A DNA stretch of 39,922 nt. Source: an uncultured Clostridia bacterium. GTDB taxonomy: Bacteria > Bacillota > Clostridia > Oscillospirales > Ruminococcaceae. The notes below the pieces were generated by a model. The model made no database searches and was not told where the DNA came from. It saw only the letters and a program-made list of their open reading frames with translations. Location of the stretch: assembly GCA_944387885.1 (NCBI GenBank), contig CALXGR010000063.1, forward strand, positions 1 through 39,922, in the 5' to 3' direction. Numbering within the stretch: the first letter of the stretch is position 1; every line of letters starts with the position of its first letter. Position numbers and translations under genes: made by a program. Positions 16,104 to 23,897 of this stretch are shown here, one piece after another.

Positions 16104-16256
16104 TTACTTGCTCTCTTTGGTGTCCTTTTTCTCGGGCCGCTGGGGCTGATATGCACCCCAGAGAGAAGAGGGGGGCCAGCCGGCAGATTCCCGGCGGACG
16201 ATGGACTGGGCCACTTTGCAGGTCAGACGCTGTACAAAAGATTCATTCTGTTTCAT
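16104..16256 (-). CDS. agrD: AgrD-like autoinducer propeptide with Ser in the ring position
   Basis: A 50-residue peptide precursor, directly downstream of agrB (47-base gap), with its own AAGGAG site before ATG 16256 and stop TAA at 16106-16104. The N-terminal part (FVQRLTCKVAQSIVRR) can form the amphipathic helix that holds AgrD at the membrane. The core SSLWGAYQPQRPEKK matches the clostridial pattern C-x4-(Y/H)-Q-P-x-x-P, with Ser at the usual Cys position. By analogy with the CLWFT ring of Clostridium perfringens, AgrB would cut before YQP and close a ring SLWGA through a Ser ester, giving a lactone. The charged tail is the removed C-terminal segment. Ring limits are inference. Confidence 0.85.
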   Translation of the reverse strand: MKQNESFVQRLTCKVAQSIVRRESAGWPPSSLWGAYQPQRPEKKDTKESK

Positions 16257-16303
16257 ACTGCTTTACTCCTTTTTGAGATATCTATCCAAAGGAGGAAGGC
16301 ACC

Positions 16304-16867
16304 TTACTGTACCCCGAACCCCCAATGGGAAACCAATAGCATGGCGGCCACCGCCCCCACGGAAAAGGAAACACAATTTGCCAGGGGAAAATCCAATGGG
16401 AAGAGAAGACATCCCAGCAAAACCACCGCCAACAGCCGAACAAGAAGCCTGGGCCGGATGGCGGCCAGTTCTTCCGCTGAAAGATGCAGGTTGGCATTAT
16501 TGGCCGGTGCCAGACAAAAGATAAGAAAGGCACTGACGGCCAGGACCGCACTGCTCACCCAATGCGAGGTGACCAGGCCGGCAAAGGAAAGAGCGATCAC
16601 CATGGTGGTGAAGGAGGCCAGAAAACAGCCTCCTGAGGTTTTGGCATGATACCCGCCGGCCCGGGTCCGCAGAAAGCGAAAGACGAACACATACAGGAAT
16701 GCCCCCGGGAAACCCACCATAAGGGTGCCCGGAAAGAGGAGAATTACAAAGGTGACAAATCCCATCATCCGCCGGACCAGACCGTATTGAAACCACTGGA
16801 CCTGTTCAGAGGTAATGTATTCCCTTTGCAAAAAATACTGAGTCAGCCTGGATGCAAGAAGCTCCAA
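16304..16867 (-). CDS. agrB: AgrB peptidase/cyclase, accessory gene regulator B
   Basis: Membrane-embedded cysteine protease that cleaves the AgrD C-terminal tail and cyclises the peptide. It has 187 residues, the family's normal length, with several hydrophobic segments. The conserved motif RTRAGGYHAKTSGGC puts catalytic His74 and Cys81 seven residues apart, as His77/Cys84 in Staphylococcus. I chose TTG 16867, preceded by AGAGGAG at good spacing; this gives the family-like start MELLASRLTQYFL. A long in-frame upstream extension is antisense to the regulator gene and not real. It is divergent from agrA and followed by agrD. Confidence 0.92.
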   Translation of the reverse strand: MELLASRLTQYFLQREYITSEQVQWFQYGLVRRMMGFVTFVILLFPGTLMVGFPGAFLYVFVFRFLRTRAGGYHAKTSGGCFLASFTTMVIALSFAGLVTSHWVSSAVLAVSAFLIFCLAPANNANLHLSAEELAAIRPRLLVRLLAVVLLGCLLFPLDFPLANCVSFSVGAVAAMLLVSHWGFGVQ

Positions 16868-16997
16868 CAGTATCACTCCTCTACTGGTAAATTTTAGCAT
16901 TTGACTTGAAATGAATCCAACAAAACGACACCAAAGCAAAAATATGGCATGAATGCAAAAGGAGGGCGGACAAACAGGCGGATTTTTTGAGGAATGA

Positions 16998-17108
16998 CCA
17001 GGAGTCATTTGGGACTGTACAGTATACGAGAACCAGGAATGATTTGCAATTTTTATTGCTCCGACTGAATAAATATGGTATTTTAAAATAGATATCCAAA
17101 GTGGATAT
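16998..17108. promoter_or_regulatory. agr divergent promoter region
   Basis: Minus-strand promoter for agrBD: TTGCAA (17044-17049), 17 bases, TATACT (17021-17026). A direct repeat CCAGGA-T-ATTTG (16998-17011 and 17033-17046, 12 of 14 bases equal, 35 bp apart) brackets it, and a palindrome ACTGTACAGT (17014-17023) covers the -10. These are candidate LytTR-regulator sites. Toward agrA a weak TTGCTC (17056-17061), 17 bases, TATTTT (17079-17084) is possible, followed by the dyad ATATCCA-AAG-TGGATAT (17092-17108). Promoter calls are from hexamers only. Confidence 0.55.
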
Positions 17109-17152
17109 TTTGGAAAAAGGAAGGTTGGCTTTCTGCTGCAACAGGAGGAAGA

Positions 17153-17872
17153 ATGATAAATATTTTGATTTTTGACGATGATCCGGCCTTTGTTCAGGAC
17201 TTCCGAAAAAGGTTGATGGAACTGCCGGAGTATTCTCCCAAATCCAGCACCATCTGGCCGGTGACAGATGTAAGTGCCTTGAGTGAGGAAATGTTCGCCA
17301 AGAGCCATCTGGTCTTTTTGGATATTGACCTGGGGGAGGAAAACGGAATCAATTTGGCCCGAAAACTGCGCCGGATCAATCCGGAGGCGGTCCTGATTTT
17401 CGTGACCAATTTCAAGGAATATGCTCCGGAGGGGTACGAGGTGGATGCCTTCCGGTACCTGGCAAAATCGGAGCTGGACCAGAAACTCCAACCCTATTTT
17501 TCCGATGCCCTGAAAGTCTGCCGGGGAAGACAGCAGACGGTGGACATCCTCTGCGAGGGGGAAACGGTGCCCATCCCCACCCAGGCGCTGTTTTACATCG
17601 AGAGCATGGGGCATGACCAGTATCTGTATTTGAAGGGGAGCCCCCGGGAACGCCTGAGAACCAGATGGTCCATCACCGAACTGGAAGAACTGCTTCGTCC
17701 TCATGGATTCCTGAGAATCCATAAAAGTTTCCTGGTAAATATGCGGTATCTTCAGTCTCTACAAAGCACGGGGGCAGTCCTGACCACAGGAAAGTCCCTG
17801 CCGGTGGGAGCCAGAAGCTACCGGGTCAACAAACAAAAATTCATTACATGGCAGGCACAGCAGATATGGTAG
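17153..17872 (+). CDS. agrA: AgrA-type LytTR response regulator
   Basis: A 239-residue transcription factor of the agr circuit. The N-terminal receiver has acidic FDDD (8-10), the phospho-acceptor Asp57 in VFLDIDLG and the AKS lysine near 105. The C-terminal LytTR DNA-binding domain (about 135-235) ends with FLRIHKSFLVNMRYLQ and a late SYRV segment. ATG follows CAGGAGGAAGA. It overlaps the next gene by about 25 bases, so regulator and kinase are co-translated. It likely activates the divergent agrBD promoter, closing a positive feedback loop. Confidence 0.93.
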   Translation: MINILIFDDDPAFVQDFRKRLMELPEYSPKSSTIWPVTDVSALSEEMFAKSHLVFLDIDLGEENGINLARKLRRINPEAVLIFVTNFKEYAPEGYEVDAFRYLAKSELDQKLQPYFSDALKVCRGRQQTVDILCEGETVPIPTQALFYIESMGHDQYLYLKGSPRERLRTRWSITELEELLRPHGFLRIHKSFLVNMRYLQSLQSTGAVLTTGKSLPVGARSYRVNKQKFITWQAQQIW

Positions 17873-19173
17873 AACTTTGGGGAACATTTTTAAGCCTGGC
17901 AGGGGCCTTCTTGACCACGGGAACACAGCTGTTCCTGTTTGACTCGGTTTTTCCCCGGAGGGCGGAAAAGAAAAATACCCTCAAACAGATCACCGTTTGG
18001 TCGCTGGCCTCCTTCTTCCTTGCCGGCTTCCTGCTGGTCCCGTGCGGATATCTGCCCCGGATCGCAATAGAACTGATTTTTCTGTACCTTTTCTGCCATA
18101 GCCTCCACAGAAGCGGATGGGATCGTCGGCTGTTTGTGGTAATTACAGTGTATGCGGTGCTCTTCTCCTTTACCTATTGGTTCCGGTCCATCGGATGCTG
18201 GATGCTGGGGGTAAGCCCTCAGGAACTGATGGAAAACATTGCCCTCTATTCCGTCCTGTTCCTTCTCAGTGGAGTGGTATCCCTGGCTATAGCAAGGTTG
18301 GTTTGCCGTCATCATCAGCCCCTTGACCTGCCGGAGCATCCAAGAGCCTGGATCACGCCCTCCCTCGTTTTCCCCCTGGGAACCTTGCTGGTGTTGTGGC
18401 AGAGCTATTCGGCAGCCCAGGACAGTGATGTGTGGCAGATCTGCCTCCTGATTTTCAATGCGGCGGACGTGGCGGCCCTTCTGCTGCTGGATTACCTGGA
18501 AATGAGCAGCTACAACCGGGAAAAACTGGTTGCGGCCAATGAGCGGGTAAGCATCCAGGAGGAGAATATCCGGGCGCTCAGTCAGGCCTATACCGGACAG
18601 CGCAAAATGACCCATGATTTCCGGGCCCACCTGGCGGCACTGTCCGCCCTGCTGGAGGAAGGAAAAATCGAGGAGGGAAAGCGATACCTGGCAGAGCTGA
18701 AAGCCCGGCACACCGAGCGTATCCTGCTGGTCAACAGCCACCATGCGGCCATTGATGCAGTCCTCAACCAGAAGGGGTACGAGGGACAGCGGCAGGGAAT
18801 TGATATGCGTTTTCGGGTCAATGACCTGTCCGGACTGGAACTGCCGGATGTGGACATCACCATTGTGCTGAGCAACCTGATAGACAACGCTATGGAAGCC
18901 TGTGCGGAATTTCCGGCTCCGGAGCGCTGGGTGAGCGTTCAGCTGCTTCTCGTCCGGGAAGTTCTCTCCATCTCGGTGGTGAACCCCAGCCGTCCGGTGG
19001 CCATTGTAAACGGCGAGATCCCCACCAGCAAACCGAACCCCATGCTCCATGGCTTTGGACTGGGAAATGTGCGGTTCATTCTGGACCAATATGGAGCTGA
19101 GTATACGTTCGCCTATGAGGAGGGAAGGTTTATTTTCAGCGCCGACTGGCCCAATAAGGAAAAAGCGGAATAA
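17848..19173 (+). CDS. agrC: AgrC-type sensor histidine kinase
   Basis: A 441-residue receptor for the cyclic peptide: roughly six transmembrane segments over the first 210 residues, a coiled-coil linker, phospho-acceptor His256 in KMTHDFRAHL, and a GHKL ATPase domain with N-box LSNLIDNAMEAC (about 342) and GFGLGNV near the end. This is the HPK10/AgrC arrangement. An alternative start is ATG 17866. The kinase sits opposite to agrBD with its cognate regulator, so the sensed ligand is most likely the product of the adjacent agrD. Confidence 0.92.
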   Translation: MAGTADMVELWGTFLSLAGAFLTTGTQLFLFDSVFPRRAEKKNTLKQITVWSLASFFLAGFLLVPCGYLPRIAIELIFLYLFCHSLHRSGWDRRLFVVITVYAVLFSFTYWFRSIGCWMLGVSPQELMENIALYSVLFLLSGVVSLAIARLVCRHHQPLDLPEHPRAWITPSLVFPLGTLLVLWQSYSAAQDSDVWQICLLIFNAADVAALLLLDYLEMSSYNREKLVAANERVSIQEENIRALSQAYTGQRKMTHDFRAHLAALSALLEEGKIEEGKRYLAELKARHTERILLVNSHHAAIDAVLNQKGYEGQRQGIDMRFRVNDLSGLELPDVDITIVLSNLIDNAMEACAEFPAPERWVSVQLLLVREVLSISVVNPSRPVAIVNGEIPTSKPNPMLHGFGLGNVRFILDQYGAEYTFAYEEGRFIFSADWPNKEKAE

Positions 19174-19205
19174 AAGAATCCCCCGGACTTTCCGGGGGAT
19201 TCTTT
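19173..19205. terminator. Bidirectional terminator agrC / lipoprotein hydrolase
   Basis: Stem AAAGAATCCCCCGGA paired with TCCGGGGGATTCTTT between two convergent genes, with A and T runs at both ends. Confidence 0.85.
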
Positions 19206-19218
19206 GGTTATGGGAATA

Positions 19219-20199
19219 TCAGGCGGCCAGATAGGCATCCAGCCGAACAGCCACGTTCTCCTGGAGATTGCGGTAGAAGAACTGGTAATCGTAAAGGTGA
19301 TAGACTCCTTCCGAGAAGATGGAGAGAACAGGAGGATACTCTTCAGGGGTGACGTCAGGCACCTTTAATGCCCCTCGCTGGGGGTCAATGTAAGCACCGG
19401 TGAGCTGGGGGATCTCGGTCAGAATGGCACCGCTGTAATCGGTAAAGCAGGCACCGGTGTTTTCCTCCTTGGATGCGGGGGTGCTGTCGGTTTTCCAGTT
19501 GAGAGGGTTGATGGCCAGGGTGCGGGTCCCGGCGGGAATCATAAGGGAATCCGTTACATCCTCTGCTTCGCTGTTGAAAGAAATAATCACTCCGGTGTCG
19601 TCCTCCCCGGCGGCAAACCGCAGGTGGGGGTATGCATCCGGCTCCTCCTGGGTAATGCTCCAGCCGATGGCGTAGCAGGCTACCAGCAGGTCATTCACTT
19701 CCTCCTGAGCAAAGCAGTCTTTCAGCAGACGGATGCACATGTCGGCACCCTGGGAAAAACCTGCCAGAATAATGGGCTGGCCCTGGTTGTAGTGCTCCAG
19801 ATAATAGGTGAAGGCATCCTTCACATCCTGGTAGGCCAGGGAAAGATAGGCTTCCCGGTCCTCGGGGGAAAGCTCGTAGACATTCAGCCCGGCCTGCCGG
19901 TAGTAGGGGGCAAAGAAACGGGTATCCTGGTCGTAGATCCCCTTTTCCATGTTGGTGGCGCCCAGGAAAGATTCCTTGGCGGCGGTATCTTCCAGAGACA
20001 TATTATAGACGCTCTCCTCCCCGCCGTATACGGTGGGACAGATGAAGAATACGTCTGCCAGTCCAGTCTCCTGGTTTTCCAGATAAGCCCAGTTTTCCGA
20101 ATCCGCATAGATGGATGTGGGCTGGTTTTGGGTACTGCACCCTGCCAGGGCGGCCAGCAGGATCAGCAGGGCAAGCAGGGAAGAGATTCTCTTGGTCAT
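19219..20199 (-). CDS. Lipoprotein with DUF3089-type alpha/beta hydrolase fold
   Basis: A 326-residue exported lipoprotein: MTKR start, hydrophobic stretch, lipobox LAGC (Cys21). The mature part carries DVFFICPTVY, RFFAPYYRQAGLNVYEL and the nucleophile elbow GFSQG (Ser149), features of the DUF3089 family of putative serine hydrolases. It probably acts outside the membrane on an ester or lactone-like substrate, unknown. ATG 20199 follows AGGAGG. A TATAAT lies upstream on the minus strand but without a good -35. It is convergent with agrC. Confidence 0.85.
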   Translation of the reverse strand: MTKRISSLLALLILLAALAGCSTQNQPTSIYADSENWAYLENQETGLADVFFICPTVYGGEESVYNMSLEDTAAKESFLGATNMEKGIYDQDTRFFAPYYRQAGLNVYELSPEDREAYLSLAYQDVKDAFTYYLEHYNQGQPIILAGFSQGADMCIRLLKDCFAQEEVNDLLVACYAIGWSITQEEPDAYPHLRFAAGEDDTGVIISFNSEAEDVTDSLMIPAGTRTLAINPLNWKTDSTPASKEENTGACFTDYSGAILTEIPQLTGAYIDPQRGALKVPDVTPEEYPPVLSIFSEGVYHLYDYQFFYRNLQENVAVRLDAYLAA

Positions 20200-20531
20200 G
20201 GGAAAGACCTCCTGTAAATTGTGGAAACTTGAAAAGCTGTCATATAATAGCCGATTTTCATTATATTATAGGACGGCAGTGGATGCAATCCCTCCGGATT
20301 TTCCCCGATCCATGGAAATATATTTACTGCAACAAAAATGAATGATATTCAAAAAATCATAGGGATGAAAAAGCAATTTCAAATATATTTCATTGAATTA
20401 GCGTGGAAGATGTGGCAATCTGAAATCATAAACCTGTGAAAGAATTTTGCATATTTAAAATCCTTGCAAAGGGAGGTGAAAGACGGAAAATATCCTCTGG
20501 CAAAAAAGAAAACCGGAAAGGATGAATCAAA
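20200..20531. other. Divergent intergenic region
   Basis: About 330 AT-rich bases between two lipoprotein genes. TATAAT (near 20265, minus strand) may serve the DUF3089 gene. A 24-codon frame from about 20366 lacks a spaced ribosome binding site. I see no structured RNA. Confidence 0.4.
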
Positions 20532-21164
20532 ATGAAAAAGTCAGTAATATGGATTCTAGCAATGGCACTGGTTCTGGCTCTCTGCGGCTGTTCCGGCAAC
20601 AGCAGTGCCGCCCAGCCCCAGGAAGCTGCGGCCCCTGCCCAGGAAGTACAGTATGACTATGAGCTGAAGGCGGGAGAGAATATCCAGGTCAGCGGAATGA
20701 CCTTCGACGAAATGGTCACGGTCACGGTGGACCCGGCCAGCACCCGGAACGGAGGACTTGAGCTGCGGAGCAGCATCAATTTTGAGGACTGCGCCTTTAA
20801 GGGTGGTCTTACCGTTCTGGGAGACTACCATGCCATGATTGCCCTGGGAGCAGGCTGCACCTTTGGGGAGGGGGCTGTGGTCACCTGTAAGGAAGTCACC
20901 GCCGGCTCTTCCAGGGAGATGACCCTGGAGGATAACTTTGTCAAGATAATGGTATCCTGCCCGGGTGTGACTGTGGAAACCGAGTGTGCCGTTGGCGTTG
21001 TAAGTGACGGGCCGGATGTGGTATTCAACGGCACTACCTACAGCAAGGCGGAACTGGCCCCGGATACCGATTTCCTGGGAGTGTACAGTACTTACCAGGA
21101 GGACACCCTCACCTATACCAAGCTGGCCATCGGAGCAGATGACAGCGTAGCGATCCTGGAATGA
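20532..21164 (+). CDS. Lipoprotein of unknown function
   Basis: A 210-residue exported protein with a lipobox LCGC (Cys20) after a short signal sequence, then an Ala/Gln-rich linker. The rest alternates short polar and hydrophobic beta-type runs (FEDCAFKGGLTVLG, ALGAGCTFGEGAVVTCKE, EDNFVKIMVSC) suggestive of a right-handed beta-helix with internal cysteines. I do not recognise a family. The ribosome binding site is GGAAAGGATG. It lies between two LytTR two-component systems and might be a target, but that is only positional. Confidence 0.7.
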   Translation: MKKSVIWILAMALVLALCGCSGNSSAAQPQEAAAPAQEVQYDYELKAGENIQVSGMTFDEMVTVTVDPASTRNGGLELRSSINFEDCAFKGGLTVLGDYHAMIALGAGCTFGEGAVVTCKEVTAGSSREMTLEDNFVKIMVSCPGVTVETECAVGVVSDGPDVVFNGTTYSKAELAPDTDFLGVYSTYQEDTLTYTKLAIGADDSVAILE

Positions 21165-21180
21165 TCGAAAATATAAATCG

Positions 21181-21216
21181 GGCCCCCTGCCGCACAAAAA
21201 CGGCAGGGGGCCTTTT
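21181..21216 (+). terminator. Terminator of the 210-residue lipoprotein gene
   Basis: Perfect 12-bp stem GGCCCCCTGCCG/CGGCAGGGGGCC followed by TTTT. Confidence 0.9.
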
Positions 21217-21245
21217 GAAATTTACTGGGTTACGGTTTTTAAAAA

Positions 21246-21491
21246 TCACTCTTCCGGGAGATAGAACCCGGACACCCCGTTGGAAAATTCTCCCGAGGCA
21301 AACCGATGGGTGACCCCGTCAATCTCCACCTCGTAGACGGGCAAAACTTTTTCCACCCCGTAATGGGGGTCCAGTACCCGGGCGGTCTCCCCGCAGCTTC
21401 GCCAGCTGTATTGGAAAATATTCACCCCAAACAGGCGGCAAAGCCCGGAGGGACCGGCGGTCTCAAACTTCCAAACCATAGTTTCACACAT
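21246..21491 (-). CDS. Small hypothetical protein after the second sensor kinase
   Basis: An 81-residue protein, 15 bases downstream of the kinase gene and probably in the same operon. It has no membrane segment or signal. Residues run MCETMVWKF..., then VYEVEIDGVTHRFASGEFSNG, a beta-rich pattern. The start could be ATG 21491 or ATG 21479; GAAGG precedes both. No family recognised. Confidence 0.55.
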   Translation of the reverse strand: MCETMVWKFETAGPSGLCRLFGVNIFQYSWRSCGETARVLDPHYGVEKVLPVYEVEIDGVTHRFASGEFSNGVSGFYLPEE

Positions 21492-21506
21492 CCTTCAGAT
21501 GAATTT

Positions 21507-22424
21507 TTACAGAGCCGGTTCCTCCGGCCATTCCAGGGCAAAGAGGAAAACTCCCTCCCGGCAGTTCATGGTCCAATCCGCATGATACCTTTTCAGCACC
21601 GCAAAAACATTGGGCAGTCCATACCCGTGGAGGGTGGGATCGGCCTTGGTGGTAGGGAGAATATCCCCTTTGATTTCCAGGGGCAGGCTGGAATTTTCAA
21701 TGGAGAGAAAAAGCTGCCGGTCCTCCCGGGAGTGGAGCAGCTTGACCCGGACCCACCGGACCTGACCGGGGGAAAGCCGCTGACAGGCTTCCAGGGCGTT
21801 GTCCAGCAGATTCCCCAGCACCACCGCCAGGTCCTTGTCCGGAATAGAGACCCCGGACAGGTCGTTTACCTCACAGTGGAAATCAATGTTCGCCTCCTGG
21901 GCGGAGTAGGCTTTCTGGTTGAGGACTGCATCAATGGCCGCATGGCGGCAGTTGACCAGCAAAGGACGGCTGGTCTGGGATTCCTGAAGCTGGGCAAGAT
22001 AGGCCCGGGCCTTTTCCATCTCGTTCTGCTCCAGCAAAGCCTGCAAAGCGGAAATGTGGTGACGGAAATCGTGGGTCATCTTTTTCTGGGCGGAGTAGGC
22101 GGCAGTGAGGGCCCGGATGGTCTGCTCCTGAGCGGCGGACCGCTCCGAGGCGGCCAGAAGCTGCCGCTGGGCCTGAAGTTCCCGGCGGTAGCGCTTTCTG
22201 GCCCAGACCAGCACCCCTGCCAACAGGAGAAAATTCAAAATCAGAGGGATGAGAGGGGAGGAAGAACCCAGTTTGAAAAGAAGGAACAGGTACATCCCGC
22301 CCCAGAAAAAGGCCATCAGCCAGGGTATCCTTTTTTCCCAGGAGCGGGGGAAAAAGGACTGGGAAACCGCCAGCGAGACAAATCCGTAAACCAGCACTGC
22401 CAGAAGAATCAGAAAGTACTCCAT
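21507..22424 (-). CDS. AgrC-like histidine kinase with shortened sensor domain
   Basis: A 305-residue kinase whose cytoplasmic half parallels the AgrC at 17848-19173: KMTHDFRHHISALQALLEQ (phospho-acceptor His), VNCRHAAIDAVLNQKAYS, N-box LGNLLDNALEACQ, and HGYGLPNVFAVL. The N-terminal part is only about 80 residues with two or three hydrophobic segments, against about six in AgrC, so a classic peptide-binding membrane domain is missing. ATG 22424 overlaps the end of the upstream regulator gene by 16 bases. The signal is unknown; it may sense membrane state or dimerise with another kinase. Confidence 0.88.
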   Translation of the reverse strand: MEYFLILLAVLVYGFVSLAVSQSFFPRSWEKRIPWLMAFFWGGMYLFLLFKLGSSSPLIPLILNFLLLAGVLVWARKRYRRELQAQRQLLAASERSAAQEQTIRALTAAYSAQKKMTHDFRHHISALQALLEQNEMEKARAYLAQLQESQTSRPLLVNCRHAAIDAVLNQKAYSAQEANIDFHCEVNDLSGVSIPDKDLAVVLGNLLDNALEACQRLSPGQVRWVRVKLLHSREDRQLFLSIENSSLPLEIKGDILPTTKADPTLHGYGLPNVFAVLKRYHADWTMNCREGVFLFALEWPEEPAL

Positions 22425-23125
22425 GGATTTTTTGCCCTCCAGGTCAGAAAGGTTTCTTTCAGCTGTTTGTAATTCCGGGCGCTGATGGGAAGTTCCTCTC
22501 CCTGGGTCAGCCAGACCCCGGTGCTCTGCATTTTTCGGATATACTTCATGTTGACCAGGAAACTCTGGTGTACCCGCAGAAATCCGTGGGGGAGCAAAAG
22601 CTTTTCCAGTTCCCCCATGGTCTTGGAACAGGTGAGAAGCTTGGTGTGGTATCCGGTCATGTGGAGGAGAAGCCCCCGGCTATGGGTCTCCCCATAGACC
22701 AGACACCGGGAGGGAAAAACCTCGTCGGATAGTTGTATCTGGTCCCCCTTGGATTCCAGGGCATGGAGGGCCTGGGAAAAATAATAGGGGAGCTTCTGGT
22801 CCAGCCGCCCTTTGTCCAGAAAACGGAAGGCGGCGACCTCATACCCTTCCGGGGCATACTCCGGGTAGTTGGTCACAAAAATCAGAAGAGTGTCCAGCCC
22901 GGCCCGCCGAATCTTCCGGGCCAGGTCAATGCCGTTGATGTTCCCCATGTCAATGTCCAGGAAAGCAATGTCCGGGCAGCCAAAGGCTTCGGGGGTAAGC
23001 TGTTCCGGCTGGGTACAGGACTTGACCTCCACTGGCTGGCCGAAGCCATGAGCCAACCGGGCAACCTTTTGGGAAAGCTGCAGGGCAAAGGCGGGATTGT
23101 CATCACAAATCAGGATTTTCACCAT
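22409..23125 (-). CDS. LytTR response regulator, second AgrA-like copy
   Basis: A 238-residue regulator clearly paralogous to the one at 17153-17872: ICDDNPAF receiver start, AFLDIDMGNINGIDLARKI around the phospho-Asp, then a LytTR domain with GFLRVHQSFLVNMKYIRKMQSTGVWL, matching GFLRIHKSFLVNMRYLQSLQSTGAVL in the other copy. ATG 23125 follows GGGGGCAAAG. Similar recognition regions raise the chance that both regulators see related DNA sites. It is co-transcribed with the shortened kinase and an 81-residue protein. Confidence 0.9.
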   Translation of the reverse strand: MVKILICDDNPAFALQLSQKVARLAHGFGQPVEVKSCTQPEQLTPEAFGCPDIAFLDIDMGNINGIDLARKIRRAGLDTLLIFVTNYPEYAPEGYEVAAFRFLDKGRLDQKLPYYFSQALHALESKGDQIQLSDEVFPSRCLVYGETHSRGLLLHMTGYHTKLLTCSKTMGELEKLLLPHGFLRVHQSFLVNMKYIRKMQSTGVWLTQGEELPISARNYKQLKETFLTWRAKNPWSTF

Positions 23126-23165
23126 GGCTTTGCCCCCTGTCCCAATGAAAAGATTCTCTGATTTA

Positions 23166-23194
23166 AAGATATTCCACAGCCCTCGCCCTGTCAA
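23166..23194 (-). promoter_or_regulatory. Promoter of the second LytTR operon
   Basis: Minus-strand TTGACA (23189-23194), 17 bases, TATCTT (23166-23171), ending 40 bases before the regulator ATG. Confidence 0.7.
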
Positions 23195-23273
23195 TTGAAT
23201 TCAACGCACCAAAAAGAAAAAACGGAGCCTGTTTTTGCAAATAGGCGGATTTCTTTGCAATGGCCCGTTTCCG

Positions 23274-23302
23274 TTGAAAAGCACCTTCCCGGCGGGTATA
23301 CT
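23274..23302 (+). promoter_or_regulatory. Promoter of the 151-residue protein gene
   Basis: TTGAAA (23274-23279), 17 bases, TATACT (23297-23302), about 50 bases before the start codon. Confidence 0.65.
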
Positions 23303-23352
23303 GAAATCAAGGAGACCGGCTCTCATAAACGGATGATGTGAGGTGAATCCCC

Positions 23353-23808
23353 ATGAAAGAATTGTTGGTGACCAAAGGAACAGGAAAGGACGCCCCCCTC
23401 CTGATTTGCCGGGAAGAAGGCGGACAGTTTCTCTATGGGCTTTACCCGGAGGAAGAGGGCATTTGGAGCAGATCCTGCCGGATGAAAAATGAACAGGGGG
23501 AAACCCTGGGACGGCTGGAATATAAGCATGAGGCCTTCCGGCTGGCCAAAATGCCCCGAATCAGGGGATACCTGGGAGACCGGGAGATGTTCCTGGTAAA
23601 GCGGGAGCTGGAACAGCTTCAGGATAAGGTGGAGCTGGAAAGTGAAACCCTGAAACTGGAGGGGGATGTCCCGGCGGGAAACTTCCGGCTTTATCAGGGA
23701 GGAATCTGCGTGGGAACATACCAGTATCAAGATGGGCAGATGAAAATTCAGACGGAGGGGGAAGAAGCCCTGGCTACCCTCCTGGCTTTCGCCCTGGAAT
23801 GTTTCTGA
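23353..23808 (+). CDS. Hypothetical protein, possibly LURP-one/tubby-like fold
   Basis: A 151-residue soluble protein. The second half (YLGDREMFLVKRELEQLQDK, LEGDVPAGNFRLYQGG, VGTYQYQDGQM) has the short paired strands and the G-N-F/Y-x-I/L pattern that recall LURP-one-related or scramblase-like barrels, but the match is by eye and weak. The ribosome binding site is GTGAGGTG. It stands alone between a promoter and a terminator, divergent from the second LytTR operon. No function assigned. Confidence 0.65.
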   Translation: MKELLVTKGTGKDAPLLICREEGGQFLYGLYPEEEGIWSRSCRMKNEQGETLGRLEYKHEAFRLAKMPRIRGYLGDREMFLVKRELEQLQDKVELESETLKLEGDVPAGNFRLYQGGICVGTYQYQDGQMKIQTEGEEALATLLAFALECF

Positions 23809-23819
23809 AAAAGAATGGC

Positions 23820-23872
23820 GCCCCCACGGGAACAGGCACTGGAAGACCCTGCCCCCCTGTGGGGGCTTTTTC
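23820..23872 (+). terminator. Terminator after the 151-residue protein gene
   Basis: GCCCCCAC (23820-23827) pairs with GTGGGGGC (23859-23866), then TTTTTC. Confidence 0.8.
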
Positions 23873-23897
23873 TTTGTATAAAAAATGCGCAAACCCC

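Noticed and set aside
20200..23352. A second agrB/agrD pair for the second LytTR system
   Set aside because: Searched both strands for a Cys/Ser-x4-Y/H-Q-P core or a GG-H-...-C peptidase motif near the second kinase and found none.
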